This document shows positions 30,781 through 43,499 of a stretch of 64,000 bases of DNA, in pieces. Made by a program: the position numbers and the translations under genes. The notes under the pieces were generated by a model that made no database searches, had not been told where the DNA came from, and saw only the letters and a list, made by a program, of their open reading frames with translations. The stretch's first letter is position 1. Each line of letters starts with the position of its first letter. The DNA comes from Spraguea lophii (lineage: Eukaryota > Microsporidia > Spragueidae): positions 248,001 through 312,000 of the forward strand of contig LDOQ01000010.1 of assembly GCA_001887945.1 (NCBI GenBank). Direction: 5' to 3'.

Positions 30781-31759
30781 CCATTATTATCGATGCTTAT
30801 CTTATTATATATTTTTCATTTTTTTAAATAATTATTTTAATTATATAAAAAACCTAATCCTATGAAATAGTTTTTTTTTATTTTTCCCGGCAAAAAAAAG
30901 CGGATTTAATACCATCTCATGTCCTCAAAATCCTCATCAAATAACAGTAGTTTTTTGATAAAATCCAATTTATTAAGAAGTTCCTTGAATAGAAAATTCC
31001 AACCAAATGATATAAGAGTTAATAGCAATTTTGCATATATTTTTTTATATATTATAAATCTTATGGGTTAATTCCATAAAGACTTAATTATATACAATAT
31101 TATTTTTAAATAATATTTTGACTTTACCATTAATTGCATGTTATTGTTATATACAGGAACGATATATCAAGAAACGGGGCGATAAACCCAATAAAACTTG
31201 CGAAATTCATATAACATAAATATTATATTTTTAAGCTTTTTAAAGTGATTTCAAATAATTTAATTAAATTGTCCAGTATAATTTTTTTATATCTGCGGTA
31301 TTGACATACGAAACTTTAATTAGTTGACATAATTAGTTCTAAAAAGAGGTTTAGCCAATCAATTTTAATATATATATTAATTGATATATTACATATAATA
31401 ATATTGTACTAAAACTGAAAATAAAATTTGCTTCTAATTTTAATTAAGTACGTTAAAACGATATAAGATAATAAATAAATAAATTTTCATATGTGCATTT
31501 AATAACTTAAAAATCAATCCAAAGAATAATATCTTTCACCAAAACACATAATATCAATAATATAGTAAAGATTATCTACAATACAACATCTTTTAGATAA
31601 AATATGCCAATATTATATCAACTTATTTCTAATTGTAATATTTTATATATTGTTTAAATAAACCTAATTACAAAATTTTAATTAGGTTTGATGTTTTTAT
31701 TTAGAGATATTTTGATACCTATAATTTGTGATGTATTATAAAAATTAAAATTATTTTCG
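30781..31759. other. AT-rich DNA, nothing recognised
   Basis: No coding, RNA or repeat signal beyond AT-richness was found. Confidence 0.35.
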
Positions 31760-32310
31760 TCCAAGAAAAATATTGATTAATTACATCTTGAACACATTTT
31801 AGATTTAAGATTTCTTCGCTTTATATATTCTCTAATATATATCCAAATTGCCTCTGTTGTTTGATTGTGTGCGTTGATATTCCGAGACGTTACAAAAATT
31901 TTGGAATATATTTAACTCTAAAATGCCTCATATTAATTTTATAAAGGTTTTTATAATCTTTTCAATAGTTCGTTACAATGATTGTATGTTGTTTAAAATA
32001 TTTTTCATTATCTTTTGTAAAAAATCAACATTTCTTTTCTTTGTAACCTTGTAAAACATTTTTTTGTATATCCGTATATACCATCTATGAACCAAAGATT
32101 TTTCATCAACTTCTCCAATTTATTGTTACACAACTTATCAACTAGTGTAAATATATTATTTGAAAACCATTAATCTATTAAACCACAGATCAACTTCGTG
32201 TTTCATTTCCTTCGTCGTTTTTACGCGACCATTCACATAGAATTTCGAATATTTTTTGTTAATAACATGAAATACCATAATATCATATCAAATATGTCAT
32301 GTTTGCGCAT
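31760..32310 (-). pseudogene. Merlin transposase fossil
   Basis: The minus strand gives NAHNQTTEAIWIYIREYIKR, the HTQ.IE..W...K block of Merlin near the catalytic Glu, preceded by less clear sequence including EVDEKSLVH. Frames are broken. Confidence 0.5.
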
Positions 32311-33149
32311 TTAGTTCGATTCCATTCCAAACAGATGTATCCAGATGATTACTCTTGCTTAATACCATCTGTTTGTGTAGTTTTTTGTTTTTCTTCAGAT
32401 CATCTGCATTCTGTAGGAACCATAAAGTTTTGCATGGCTCGAATACATATATGTTTTAATTCTTTTTTTAATATGTTTTTTCACCCAAATAATTAGGAAT
32501 ATTGCCTATTATATATATATATTTATTTACGTAATGATATTTTATACATATACAAATGAATTTACAACATAAATACATTAAATAAAGTTATTTATAATTT
32601 TTAAACGTTGATTCCTCTATTTGAACAAATATGTATTTTATCTGTTTTTTTATTTTTATAAATTATATGTTTTTTTAATTATTTTGCGTAATAATATATA
32701 TAAATAAAAAAAGGTTAAAAAACTTTATATTTTTCTCAGGAAGTTTTTTATACACCTTTTCCCATATGCCCGTGTAAAATAAAGAGTATAAATCTTTTTG
32801 TACGATGGGTTTTTCTATAGGCAATATATGGAAAAATAAAATCTTTATATTCCCGTGTACAAGCAACCATTTAGAAAAATAACAGAAAAAAATTGATTTA
32901 TAAGATATTTTAGATGTTGATTTTGAATAAAAAAGCGTTGAAGTTTCCTTTATGTCTAGAAAAACTAAACAATAATTATAAAAAATATTAATATAGATTT
33001 ATTTCAAAATTATGAATGGTGATTAATCTATTTTAAAGGAGAAAAATAATTATAAAATTTTTCGGTCTATAAGAGATTTCTAAACAATCAAAGTTCCATT
33101 ATTATAAATTTTATTAAATTGTTCCATTATTTCTATTTTATTATAAGGA
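32311..33149. other. AT-rich DNA, nothing recognised
   Basis: Short open frames (32299-32496 plus, 32675-32866 minus) have no recognisable features. Confidence 0.35.
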
Positions 33150-33760
33150 TTTATAAATATCTTAATATATTCTTATTATACCATCATAATATTCTCCTGT
33201 AATTCCCGGAAAAAAACTCTATATAATCTGTTGATTCCTCAGATCTGACTTCATTATTTATTACAAAATTTTTCCATTCACAAAAGTATTTCTCTTATAT
33301 TTAAGAAAAGTGAATATGCATTCAATCACTAATTCTCAGTAACAAGTCGTTTATTGTTTCAACGAATTCTTTATAGTAATATATTCATACATTGTCCATA
33401 ATAAATATAAATATTGGAATTCCCATCTTATAGTACTTCTATTCTAATTCTAAAAGATACCTTTTTAAATCCCACCATTATTAAGGGTTTCAAAAACTTT
33501 ATATATTAACGTTCTATTTTTTTTGATTGCAAAGACAGAAATACTTTTACTTCTTGCAGTGGATTTGTACATAAAGAGATGATCCCACCTCAATTATCTT
33601 TTTTCACTTTGAACCAAAACTGCTTTCGCCTAAAAGACAAAATTTCTGAAAACCATTCCTATTAACAATTTATGAAATTTTAAAAACCATATTAAATTCT
33701 TGATCCTGATGTTGCGTCTGAATTTTTTCTACAGGAATAACACAATATTTTTAAATGCAT
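33150..33760 (-). pseudogene. IS630/Tc1-like transposase fossil
   Basis: Minus-strand pieces: LGESSFGSK near the first catalytic Asp block, then SIFAIKKNRTLIYKVFETLN, and PIFIFIMDNV followed by IYYYKEFVETINDLLL (second catalytic Asp in MDN). Many stops. Confidence 0.55.
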
Positions 33761-34639
33761 AATGGAGGATTTTAATTGTTTCTAAACAAGGATGATGGCC
33801 TAGAGGGATTCCAAATTTTATAATTTTTTTTCTATCTGCTTTTTATTCTACAATCACAGCGTTTTCAAAAACGCCGAATATTCTATTATCATACCTGATG
33901 ATAATGTCAATTATTTTCTATATGTAGCTGTGCAAGTCACAAAATTTAAAGACAACGACTCGATTTCTCATTTTATTTGATAAAAACTGATTATTATTTA
34001 TTGATATTCATCCGTTTATATTTATAACAATATTTTAATTATTTAAATTCGTAAGACCAAAAAATTCTTTATTGATTGCAGAATATTCCTTATAATTGAG
34101 AATTATTATATTTCGTCTATTCTTTACCTCTATTTTCAAAACAAAATAATGCTTTCATATTTGATGGTTCCTGGATTTTTGATGAATTATTGAAAATGCT
34201 GAAAAATACTTTATCACAAAAACAAACACAAATTCAGTGTTTATTCCATAAGATGAAAATAAAAAAACTAGATGCGACAAGATATTATAAAAATGATCAA
34301 AAAAGAGCATTAAAGAATAATAAAAAAAACGAGCGAAGAAAAGAATTTATGCCAATTTAAATACAAATAACATGTTTTTTAGAAGACAAAATATATCTTT
34401 TAGACAACACGATGAATTAAATCCGCCGATCAATAAAGAATTTTATTTATAAAAGAAATAAAGATCAATACGATAGAAGAAATAAAAGAAAAAGTGAAAA
34501 TTTTCGGTTTGTTTCTATTAAAACCGAAGAAATTATAGAAATATCAATGGAATAATTAGTTCATATTCGTATTAAATATATATTGAAAAAGATTTAAGAA
34601 AAATATTTGCGACAGTTTTTATTATAACAAAGAAAAATC
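33761..34639. other. AT-rich DNA, nothing recognised
   Basis: No feature that can be supported. Confidence 0.35.
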
Positions 34640-35120
34640 ACTGGCTGCAGTCCCGGGGTCGAGGATGGGAACCAAATCACAAACTCAATGGGTTCGACCC
34701 CCTTCCCCTCTCAGATCGATTTTCGAAAACAAATAATAAAAAAAGTATAAGGAAGAAAAAAATATTGTTGAATGGAAGAGGGATTTGACAACGTAGCATT
34801 AATTATATTTTGTGTGACGATTTCATTACTAAGTAAAATAATATTTAATTTGCATAATTTCAATCTTTATATATTAATTTATGAATCTATATTGCTATAT
34901 CCAAGGGAAGGTAAAATCACATTAAAATCTGTTAAACGATAACTTAACCATATGCAAAACACCGACGCTCTGAAGCATAAGATGGTGTGAGATTAATGTA
35001 TATTCATAAAAAAACAAGTTAGTATAAACTTAGATATGGGTTATAACTAAAAATCGTAAATTGCAATAGGTCAAAACCGCCTAAGAAACTTTGATACAGA
35101 TGGAAAATTTCATTAAAAAA
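34640..35120 (+). mobile_element. tRNA-derived SINE, plus orientation, old copy
   Basis: The head retains GGGGTCGAGGATGGGAACCA and a damaged B box (GGGTTCGACCCCC). The body keeps TTGTTGAATGGAAGAGGGAT and GACGCTCTGAAGCATAAGAT. The tail is AACTTTGATACAGATGGAAA then ATTTCATTAAAAAA. Full length but heavily mutated. Confidence 0.82.
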
Positions 35121-35639
35121 GAAATTTCATAAATCCAAATATCTTACAATTAACACACAAAATACAGAGAACAAAAGGAAACACTTGAAGTTTTTTTAAA
35201 AACAAAAGGATCAATCGAAGTAAAAATAAAAAATTATATAAGATAATATTTTTATTTATACGATAAAACTGCCTGTTTTCTGTATTATTGAATTTGTTAA
35301 AGGTTATTCGATGAATTTAATTTCTTTTAAAACTCTTCTATATATGTTTTTTTGTGAGTTAAAACAACTTTTTACCCTAATTGTATAATATAATTGTTAC
35401 GTTTTTATAATTATGAATTTTTTTTAATATAGTTTTTTTTTGATGCGTTTAAAAATAAAATTATTGGTATTTTAATTAGATATGAATGGATACGTTATAT
35501 TAGAATTAAAGATATATTAAATACGAATAGAAATGAAGTTTTGATCAAATTCGTATGATCTAAAAATTATAGATTATAATGAAAAAATAATTTATAAAAT
35601 AGTATATATAATTACTTTATCGGAATAAATAATTTATTC
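35121..35639. other. AT-rich DNA, nothing recognised
   Basis: No feature supported. Confidence 0.35.
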
Positions 35640-36250
35640 GAGTATAATTTTTATTTCTGTATATTGGTAAATATCCCAACCTTTTTAAAAAAATCCTAAC
35701 CAATCTCCTGATATTCTATAATTAAAATTTTTATCAATATGTTCAAAGTATTCTTCTCGTGTTTTTATTATCATTCTTTCAGTTATGCTTTTGTAGTTAC
35801 TAAACAATTTTTTATTATGTTTAAAAACAGAGAATATAATTAGATATTCAAAATTAAAAGATTAAATTCTGAAATAAAATCAACAACACAATTATAATAA
35901 TGTATCCTAGCAATATAAAAAATATATATTGGGTAGCCAACTCATTTGCCAATGGTAATATTGTGTAAATCTCTTAAAAATTCTTGTTTATAGCTGATAT
36001 AAAATTACAACTTTTTGCTCGCACACCCCGACTTCGATGTACACATATTTATCAGTAATTTTACTACCATGTTTGACCTATTTATAAGAGAAAATCATTC
36101 TTCATCTATACATATGAATGATTCAGAAGATTTTCCATGGGATAAACGTGTAAAATTTTCTTTATAATCCTTACATGTTTTAATAATTGACTATGAATTC
36201 TTGTTCACTGAAATAGTAATTAATGATTTTATGAAAAATATAAATTTCGG
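35640..36250 (-). pseudogene. IS630-like transposase fossil (same family as 42.8-43.3 kb)
   Basis: Minus strand: FICIDEE then FSLINRS, FLRDLHNITI, PIYIFYIARIHYYNCVVDFI and SLFLNIIKNCL. Each piece aligns with the copy at 42810-43340 (PIYVFDNARIHHY, FLNIIENCF). Stops and shifts throughout; the second catalytic Asp is lost. Confidence 0.65.
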
Positions 36251-36659
36251 ATTTTAAAAACAGCGAATATAGAAACAGATATTGATAACATTCCATCAAT
36301 TTTTTTTGTTGTTATTTAAATGTAATTACCGGGTTATCATCAACAATGTCGGATATAAATATTTTTTCGACGTTATCAACTTTAGACTTTTTATTCCAAT
36401 CTCTTTTTCAATAGATAAAATACTTTTACTATTAAACTTTCTATAATTAGAAGACAATTGATTTAATCCGTATTTTATTATAAGACATATCATATTGTCT
36501 AAAAAAAGTATTCTTTTCTTATCTCAACTTCATTTTTTATATATTTTTCTTTTTTATTGGAGTTGTACGAAATTGACTAAAAAAGTTCCTTTCTTTTTTA
36601 AACATTTCTATTTATTGTAACTCTATACAAATTCGATCTAAAATCATTATAATATCGAA

Positions 36660-37110
36660 TATAATATTGTTAACAAAGTTTTTGCTTTAATTAAATCAGT
36701 AATTAATAAAATAGAATAAAATAATAAATGGTAAGGAAAATTGTATAGTAAAAAGAAATTATAATAAAAGTAAAAGTGTTGGAAATATTTGGAGAATGGG
36801 TGGTATTTCAAGATCATCGAAAAAGAGTTCCTTGAGATAAGAAATAAACAAGATTAAAAATGTTAAAAGATATAATAAAAAAATCGTAATGAATATAAAA
36901 AAATCGTAATTGATAGATGGAAAAGTTATATCGCTCTAAATAACATATATTTCGATCGTGAAATATTAAATCATGAAAAATATTTTGTAAAAGAAGAAAA
37001 CAATGAAGTTCACATACAAAAACACAGAGTCTTTAGTGTTGGATGGAAGCAGATTAACCCCATAAGTGTTAATATAAAAAAAATCCTATCAATTTAATAA
37101 TAGGAACGAA
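36660..37110 (+). pseudogene. Merlin transposase fossil
   Basis: Plus-strand pieces: VKRNYNKSKSVGNIWRMGGI, then IVIDRWKSYIALNNIYFDRE, LNHEKYFVKEENNEVHIQKH. These follow the Merlin order RKYN.G...WVFGGI / I.SD.W..Y..L / VNHS..FV....VHTQ.IE. Confidence 0.65.
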
Positions 37111-37419
37111 ATTCAAAATTATATATAACCCTTTTCATTAAATATTACTAAAGTTAAAAGGTTTGAAATAAATAAAAATTTATTTCAGCATTTATTTTCT
37201 TATTTGATCTTAAAAAATTACAATAACTAAAAGAAATTTTTATCAAAAATATTGATAATAATTAATATTAACTACCACTAAAATAGTATTAAATTTAAAT
37301 AAAAAAGAATTTTAATTATTTTCCATCCTTTTAAGCATTTTAGCGAATATAATTTTCACAAACTCTAAATCATGATTTTTAAAAACAAAGTATTGTGAAA
37401 TCACTTCCAAATATCTCGT

Positions 37420-38285
37420 TTAAATTTGTTTTTCTTATTTTTGTATAATCTTTTAGCCAGCGCCAATGCCTCTATCGTTTATGTGTTTGTTTCTCTATTT
37501 CCCGGTTTTAAAAAGTTTCTTTAATGATTAATTTTAAAATGTCTATAGTTTAAATTTGAAGATTTTTATATCCTTTCCAATAATTGACACTATTATTGAA
37601 TTTTCTTTAACATGTTTCTTAATAAAATGTTTTCCGAGTGTTGTATCTCTTGTAATTGTTATACCAAAAAAAACATTTTCCTAGTTACCTATCAATCACC
37701 AACAACACACATTTGTTTATTGAATCTCCAGCATTATATTTTCTTTTTGAAATAGATTAGCCGGCTATTTCAAATCATTTGTTTTACCATTCATCTTTTT
37801 ATTTTTATTTTTTATTATATTTGACTCAAAAATTGATATTACTGATTTCAGGCCATGAAATGATATTTCTATTTCCTTCATATGTCTTTGGATCCGTTCT
37901 TTTTAGCCCACTCATATATTATTCGGATTATAACAATTCAAGGTAATTTAATATTGCTCAAAACATCGCCAACTCCTATTAAAATTGTCTTTTTATTACA
38001 CTTTTACCGTGGCATCTTAAAATAAAACCATTGCTCGACTTACTCCTTATCATTTTTATATTCTTTCGGCATAGAGAACATCTATGATTTTGGTTAAGAA
38101 CTCCCAAATTCTGTAAGAAGGAAATAATTTCGCTCGAACGATTTATCTTATTCTCCAAATCTGTTATATTTTTATTGTTATATCCATATTTAAGTGCTGT
38201 TTTGTGGCAATTAATATTAATTATTACCAAAATTTTATAATGTGGAAATATAGAACCGTATAATGAATATTGTGACCACGTCATT
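37420..38285 (-). pseudogene. Merlin transposase fossil, with N-terminal zinc ribbon
   Basis: An open stretch at 37979-38284 carries FLQNLGVLNQNHRCSLCRKN and NGFILRCHGKSV, the N-terminal zinc ribbon. Downstream on the minus strand, SKRKYNAGDSINKCVLLV and ITITRDTTLGKHFIKKHVKE with ENSIIVSIIGKDIK continue in shifted frames. Confidence 0.65.
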
Positions 38286-38849
38286 ATTAACGATGTATGT
38301 GTCTTGAAATAATCAATTTTTATTAATTTTTTTTTATTATTCTACTTTTCACTATTTTTAAACCTAGCATATTATATATTTTTTTCGTTTTTTTAAAATT
38401 TCAAATATATCATTCTCTTTTTATATATTTTAATCATCAAAATGATAATTTATGTTACAATATGAAATTAAACATTCAAATATCTAAGTAATGTTCCAAG
38501 TAACAATGATAATATAATTGACTTCTTATTTAGATGCGATCGATTAAAAATGGACATCCTTTAATTATTATGTAATAGATTTATAATATTAATTAAATTT
38601 AAAAGCTTTGTGGTGGTTATGAATGAAAATAATTAGGCATACACAATACAAAATATCAGGCGATTAGTTTTTTTAATATTAAATTATTTATATAAAAAAT
38701 ATTACGAAATTTTGATAAAGGTTGTTTATAAGAATTATTATTCTGCAATTAAAATAAAAAAACAAATGATATCAAAAAAATACAGTTTTATTCTTAAAAT
38801 AATCACACGTTATGATTTCATTGTGAATTTAATCGAATTGGATATTTTA
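38286..38849. other. AT-rich DNA, nothing recognised
   Basis: No feature supported. Confidence 0.35.
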
Positions 38850-39250
38850 AAAGAAAAATAAACAATAAACGATAAAAATTTTAGCGTAGAATCGATGAGA
38901 CATTTGTAATTAAGAGAAGATTACCATCATTAATATAGAAGTGGGATGTTTTTTTTAAAAAACGGGTGATATATTTTTTGGAATAATAAAAAAAGAATAA
39001 AGGTAAATATATAAGAGATAATAAAAAATAATATAAAGAAGAGAATATTTGTATCGTAATAAAAATGTATCTTAAATAAAATCCTTTATATTAAAAAAGT
39101 ATGATAAGTACTAATAAATATCCATCTATATACAGGTATTTTAAAAATAAAAATATATATTTCAAAATTACAAATACGTTTAAGAAAAATATATAAATAA
39201 TTGTTAATGAAATAATTCAACCAAATATACACTGAATATTCATTCACCTT
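38850..39250 (+). pseudogene. Merlin transposase fossil (weak)
   Basis: RIDETFVIKRRLP near 38890 is a good match to the first catalytic Asp block. The sequence after it (TGDIFFGIIKKE) fits loosely. Frames are broken. Confidence 0.45.
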
Positions 39251-40880
39251 GATCTACATATTATTATAAAAATTTCAAAAAAACTGGCTTAGATTTGAAT
39301 TAAATTCAATAATTGTAATAATATAATTTTTAAGAATATCTCTTGTGCATGCCTTAGGTATTATGTTATCATCTTATTTTTGTAGAATATTAAACATGTT
39401 TTTTATTAGACCCAGTTTGTGATAATATGTTAGTAGAAATGGATATTCTATATTTTTATTATTTAAAGTATTTTAACTGCTTGTTCAGAATGAATCCTGA
39501 GATTATACGCTATCATAACCACATCATTTATAAAAATACTCTTTTCAAATGATTAATTTAAATAATCTAGAAACATATCAGTATTCAAATATCGCCAATG
39601 GTTTATATTTTTATTATTCCAAGATAAAAGAATATTGTACATAAAGATATGTTTGCTCTCGTGTTAATGTGTTATAAATAAAAGTATGTACTCATGGACA
39701 TACCAATATTCGTTACTTAAACAGTGAGTGAATCTTCATTTATCAAAATAAAGTAATGTCTTGTTGATCATCCCAACAAAATAAAACAATATCTTATTAT
39801 GGGTTAGTTATGATCATCGGATAAGATCTTTTATGATCCTTTTTAAAGCGCTTCCTTGTCAATCCATTTGATTAGCAAACGTGTTTATTGCTGACAAGGA
39901 TACCGGTATAACCGAATTGGAGAACATTTCATTCGCATAGTGCGTGGTAATGCATTATCTGTGAAAAAAATATCTCTAACAACGATATCATCTGTAATGT
40001 TGTCCTTATCTTTCTCTTCTTTGTCTCCCACAATTACCAACACAATGAGTATTGATTGTTCCCAAATATATTAACAGATTATATACCACGTCGTAGTCCA
40101 AACTGATAGTCTTCATTAAATCCCGGACAACCCCTCTTTAACTATCGATTTGATCACATAATTCTTTGTGTGTACAAGATACTTTTTTATATTCAACCAT
40201 AAAAAGAAATATTTAATATATATACAATTTATTAATAACTAGTCATTTATGTAGTTTTAAATTTGTTCGTAATTTCAAAGTTTTGTATTTTTATTTTTGA
40301 AAAGCTTTGTTAATATCTAAAATAAAATTCTATGCAAAACATCGAACTAACATAGATGTAGTTAAAACAATACATAAAAAAACGTTTAATTTCAAACTCC
40401 TCAGATTATATATAGAATATAAAATTTTCAAAAGTTTTGATAAGCTGTTCGAAAACAGATTGTACATCTTTCAAAATATAATAACAAATCCAATCAAACC
40501 ATTTTATTATTCCCTTAAAAAATTGTTGTAAATATGCGGTTTTAAAAGTAATTTTCATTAAATTTTTTATAAAATAATTAGTGGATAAAACAAACGACAA
40601 TCACATTTTATCCAAAGTTATCAAAGAAATGTATTGTAATTTGGATGCACTTTACAAAAAACGTATTAATAAGATAATTCATATATGTATATTATAATTA
40701 AAGGAAAAGATTCGTATGAATTTCATTATTACTAAATTAAACAAATCCTTTTTTCAATAAAAACATGGGAGAAGTAAAGAGAGTTGTCGTAGCTCACGTA
40801 TGCTTTTTTTAAAGGTAATTGATTTTTTTACCTTTAATATTGAACAAAAAAATTAAGTTAGAAGATGCGGAAAACATATT
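39251..40880. other. Non-coding DNA with a less AT-rich patch at about 39830-40130
   Basis: Mostly AT-rich. The patch has a minus-strand reading MVEYKKVSCTHKELCDQIDS, a stop, then further residues of mixed composition. It looks like an unidentified gene or transposon relic. The 74-codon frame at 40307-40531 is Lys/Asn/Phe-rich noise. Confidence 0.35.
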
Positions 40881-41957
40881 CAATTTGTGGGGCTTCTATA
40901 ATAAGAGGTCTACCACCAAGGGTCCCCCTTGGAGAAAAAAATTAATAATAAATTAATAAAAAAATAAAATTTAAATATAAACCACCAATTTTAATATTTC
41001 AATAAACATATTATTGAATTCGTCAATTGTGGATCCAGTAATAAATCTTCGTTTAAACGTATACTCACTAATCCAAAGGTCAATATTTTGTCTCATTACT
41101 TCGTTTTCTTTTCTCATTGACGATTTTAAATGGGACCAGAAACTTTCTATTGTGTTTGTGTGATCACCATCATCGTTTACAAACTCACGACTATGGTTAA
41201 CAACCCTATGGCCCAGACACAAATTCGTAGCAACTGCTGGATATGAAGGATATCCATCACTACATAAAATACTCCCTAACCTAACCACACCCTCTAGAAC
41301 ATTACTAAGTGTGTCCACTCTTCTGTTTATTATCCTCTTTATGAAAAAGTATCTGATATTACGTGGATCTACAACACCTAAAATCCACACTGTATCTGCA
41401 ACTTCACCAGCTAATGTTGTAGGATTAGTAATAACATCCCTTCTCGAAAGTATAGTTTCACCCACCATTATTAATACTCATTCTCCGCCTAGAACCAAAG
41501 GGGTTTCTTTTATGTAGATTGAATAGGCTTCTCTTAACTTTGTTTTTACTGATAATAATGTATTATCAGTTATATTTAAATATATTTTTATTTGCCAATA
41601 ACTGGTATTTGACATAATAAAATATAATAATTTAATATATTTTAAAATACCTATACGTATTTTAAAAATTGGTTTTCTTTTTGGCCGCCTTTGTGTTTAT
41701 ATCTATATGCTAGATATTTATTTTCTGATTGGTTGTATATTATAAGCTTTGATTGCCCACCACAAAGCACATATCACCTTTTCCTGAACAATATCATGAT
41801 CTAAAGGGAATTGTTTAAGATCTTCAATCGATTTAAATAGTTCATTTTCTAAACAAAACGTCATTTTGGGGTAACAATATTTTTTTTTGCTTTTCTATAG
41901 TAAGAGGTCTACCATAATTTTAAAGTAGACCTCTTACTATAGTAGACCCCAATTTGT
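40881..41957 (-). mobile_element. Merlin DNA transposon with intact ends and 8-bp target duplication
   Basis: The element is 40889-41949 (about 1.06 kb), flanked by CAATTTGT at 40881-40888 and 41950-41957. The terminal inverted repeats are GGGGCTTCTATAATAAGAGG onward at the left and its near-complement ending TACTATAGTAGACCC at the right. The right end also holds a second, inverted copy of the terminal sequence, so 41895-41943 is a hairpin: CTATAGTAAGAGGTCTAC and GTAGACCTCTTACTATAG. Size, target-duplication length and transposase type agree with Merlin. Confidence 0.88.
40971..41864 (-). pseudogene. Merlin transposase, broken
   Basis: It starts at an ATG (41864) just after CCCCAAA, giving MTFCLENELFKSIEDLKQFP and ALWWAIKAYN before a stop at 41718. 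The main remaining frame (to 40971) has WILGVVDPRN, IRYFFIKRIINRR, ILCSDGYPSYPAV (second catalytic Asp), LGHRVVNHSREFVNDD, HTNTIESFWSHLKSSMRK (catalytic Glu). Just upstream, KETPLVLGGE is followed by an in-frame TGA. The first catalytic Asp appears replaced by Gly (MVGETILSRR where VDET is expected). The copy is therefore inactive but recent, since the ends and most of the ORF survive. Confidence 0.85.
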
Positions 41958-42809
41958 TATTAAATAAATTATAAATATTTAAGGATCTTTTGTTAATTAT
42001 ATCTTTTTTAACTTGAAAAAAGATCTGGTAGATATATTAAATATTATTTTTCTGTTATAAATTAATCCAGGAAAAAAAAAGAAAAATTATTTTTTAAATA
42101 TGGGTGGCTTCAATCAAGTTCATATCCCCAATGAATGAAAAAATACAAAAAAATCGAAGTTGAGACAAGAGAAAAAATACTTTTTTACATAATAAAGGTA
42201 TGTCATATAATAAAATAGGAGAGAAATTATGATGGTTAATGCCATGCCAGATGCATAGATGCAATATGTAACAAGGAGCATGCCTTACAAACCATTGAGT
42301 CATCCAAGGTCTAACATATAAAAAAGAAATCGGTTTACCCTAGACAGGGACGAAAAGAGAAAAAACCCCAAGAAGTTTGGGAGACAGGAAAGGAAATGAA
42401 ACAAACAATAAAAGTTATTTGTCAACAATTTGTTTAAGCCGCACCTGCCACAAAGGCAGGTCAGTTAAATCTACTGTCTAATCAATTATTCAAAAATTTA
42501 ATAATAAAGGTATTTTATCGGTTGAAGGAAGAAGCGGAATAGAAGATCTAAACTTGGCGATGTTGGAAAAACATTTATATCTGATCTTGTTGATGGCAAC
42601 CCAGTAATTACTCTTAAAAAACGACAGAAAGATAGATGAAAAGACTTTTAATATTTGTTCTACGTTTACAATTTTCAGAAATTGAAAAAACTTACATTTT
42701 TCATTAAAATCACTAGCCATTATTCTAGTGAATCGAAACACCAAGGAAATAATCGAAAAACATAGAGAATATGAAAGAAATTCATACGCTTATCGTATGA
42801 AAATTCATC
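41958..42809. other. Less AT-rich patch of unknown nature (about 42090-42480)
   Basis: This patch stands out from its surroundings. It includes GCCATGCCAGATGCATAGAT, a hairpin CCTGCCACAAAGGCAGG at about 42447, and on the minus strand GATGACTCAATGGTTTG, a loose box A. It does not match the SINE family above. The minus-strand open frame 42094-42303 has no family features. It may be a structured RNA relic or another small repeat. Confidence 0.35.
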
Positions 42810-43340
42810 GAATCATTAATATTTATAGACGAAACAGAATTTTCTCTTGCAACTAGAGTTAAACGTAGCAGAGCAATTATTAGCAAATCTACATATATAC
42901 AAGTTAGAGGTATAAGAGCAAAAAGTTATAATTCTATAGCGGCTGTAAATAAGAATACTGTAATACACTATAAAAATAATATTAATAGTGTAAATGGTAT
43001 TGATTTTAAAGAATTTATAAGAGATTTACATACTATTACAGCTGAAAAGGGGATTCTAATCCAATATATGTTTTTGACAATGCCAGAATACATCATTATA
43101 GTTGTGTTGTCGATTTAATCATGGAACTTAATCTTTCAATTTTGTATCTTCCACCGTATTCTCCATTTTTAAACATAATAGAGAATTGTTTTAGTAAATG
43201 CAAAAACATTATTAAAAGAATATTGATAAACACACGAGATAAACTTTTCTAGTCATATTGATGAAAGTTTTAATTGTATAACATCAGATGATCTAGCGGA
43301 TTTTTTAGGAAAATGTTGTGATGTTTGCCAAGTATAGGAA
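42810..43340 (+). pseudogene. IS630-like transposase, catalytic part, one frameshift
   Basis: FIDETEFSLATRVKRSRAII gives the first Asp; ISKSTYIQVRGIRAKSYNSI, KEFIRDLHTITAEKG follow. Then a frameshift near 43050, PIYVFDNARIHHYSCVVDLI (second Asp), LPPYSPFLNIIENCFSKCKN (Glu), and INTRDKL. All three catalytic residues survive. The N-terminal DNA-binding domain was not found. This family differs from the 43.5 and 45.5 kb copies. Confidence 0.75.
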
Positions 43341-43499
43341 TAATGAAATTATATTTGAATAATTTATTTATTCATTAAAGTGTTTTTTACATATATATTA
43401 TCTTATAAACTACATTGTTTTAATATAATTTATAATTTTTAAACAGTATTAATATGATTGAAAATCCCTATAAATGCTTTTATTTTAAATAATATATTT

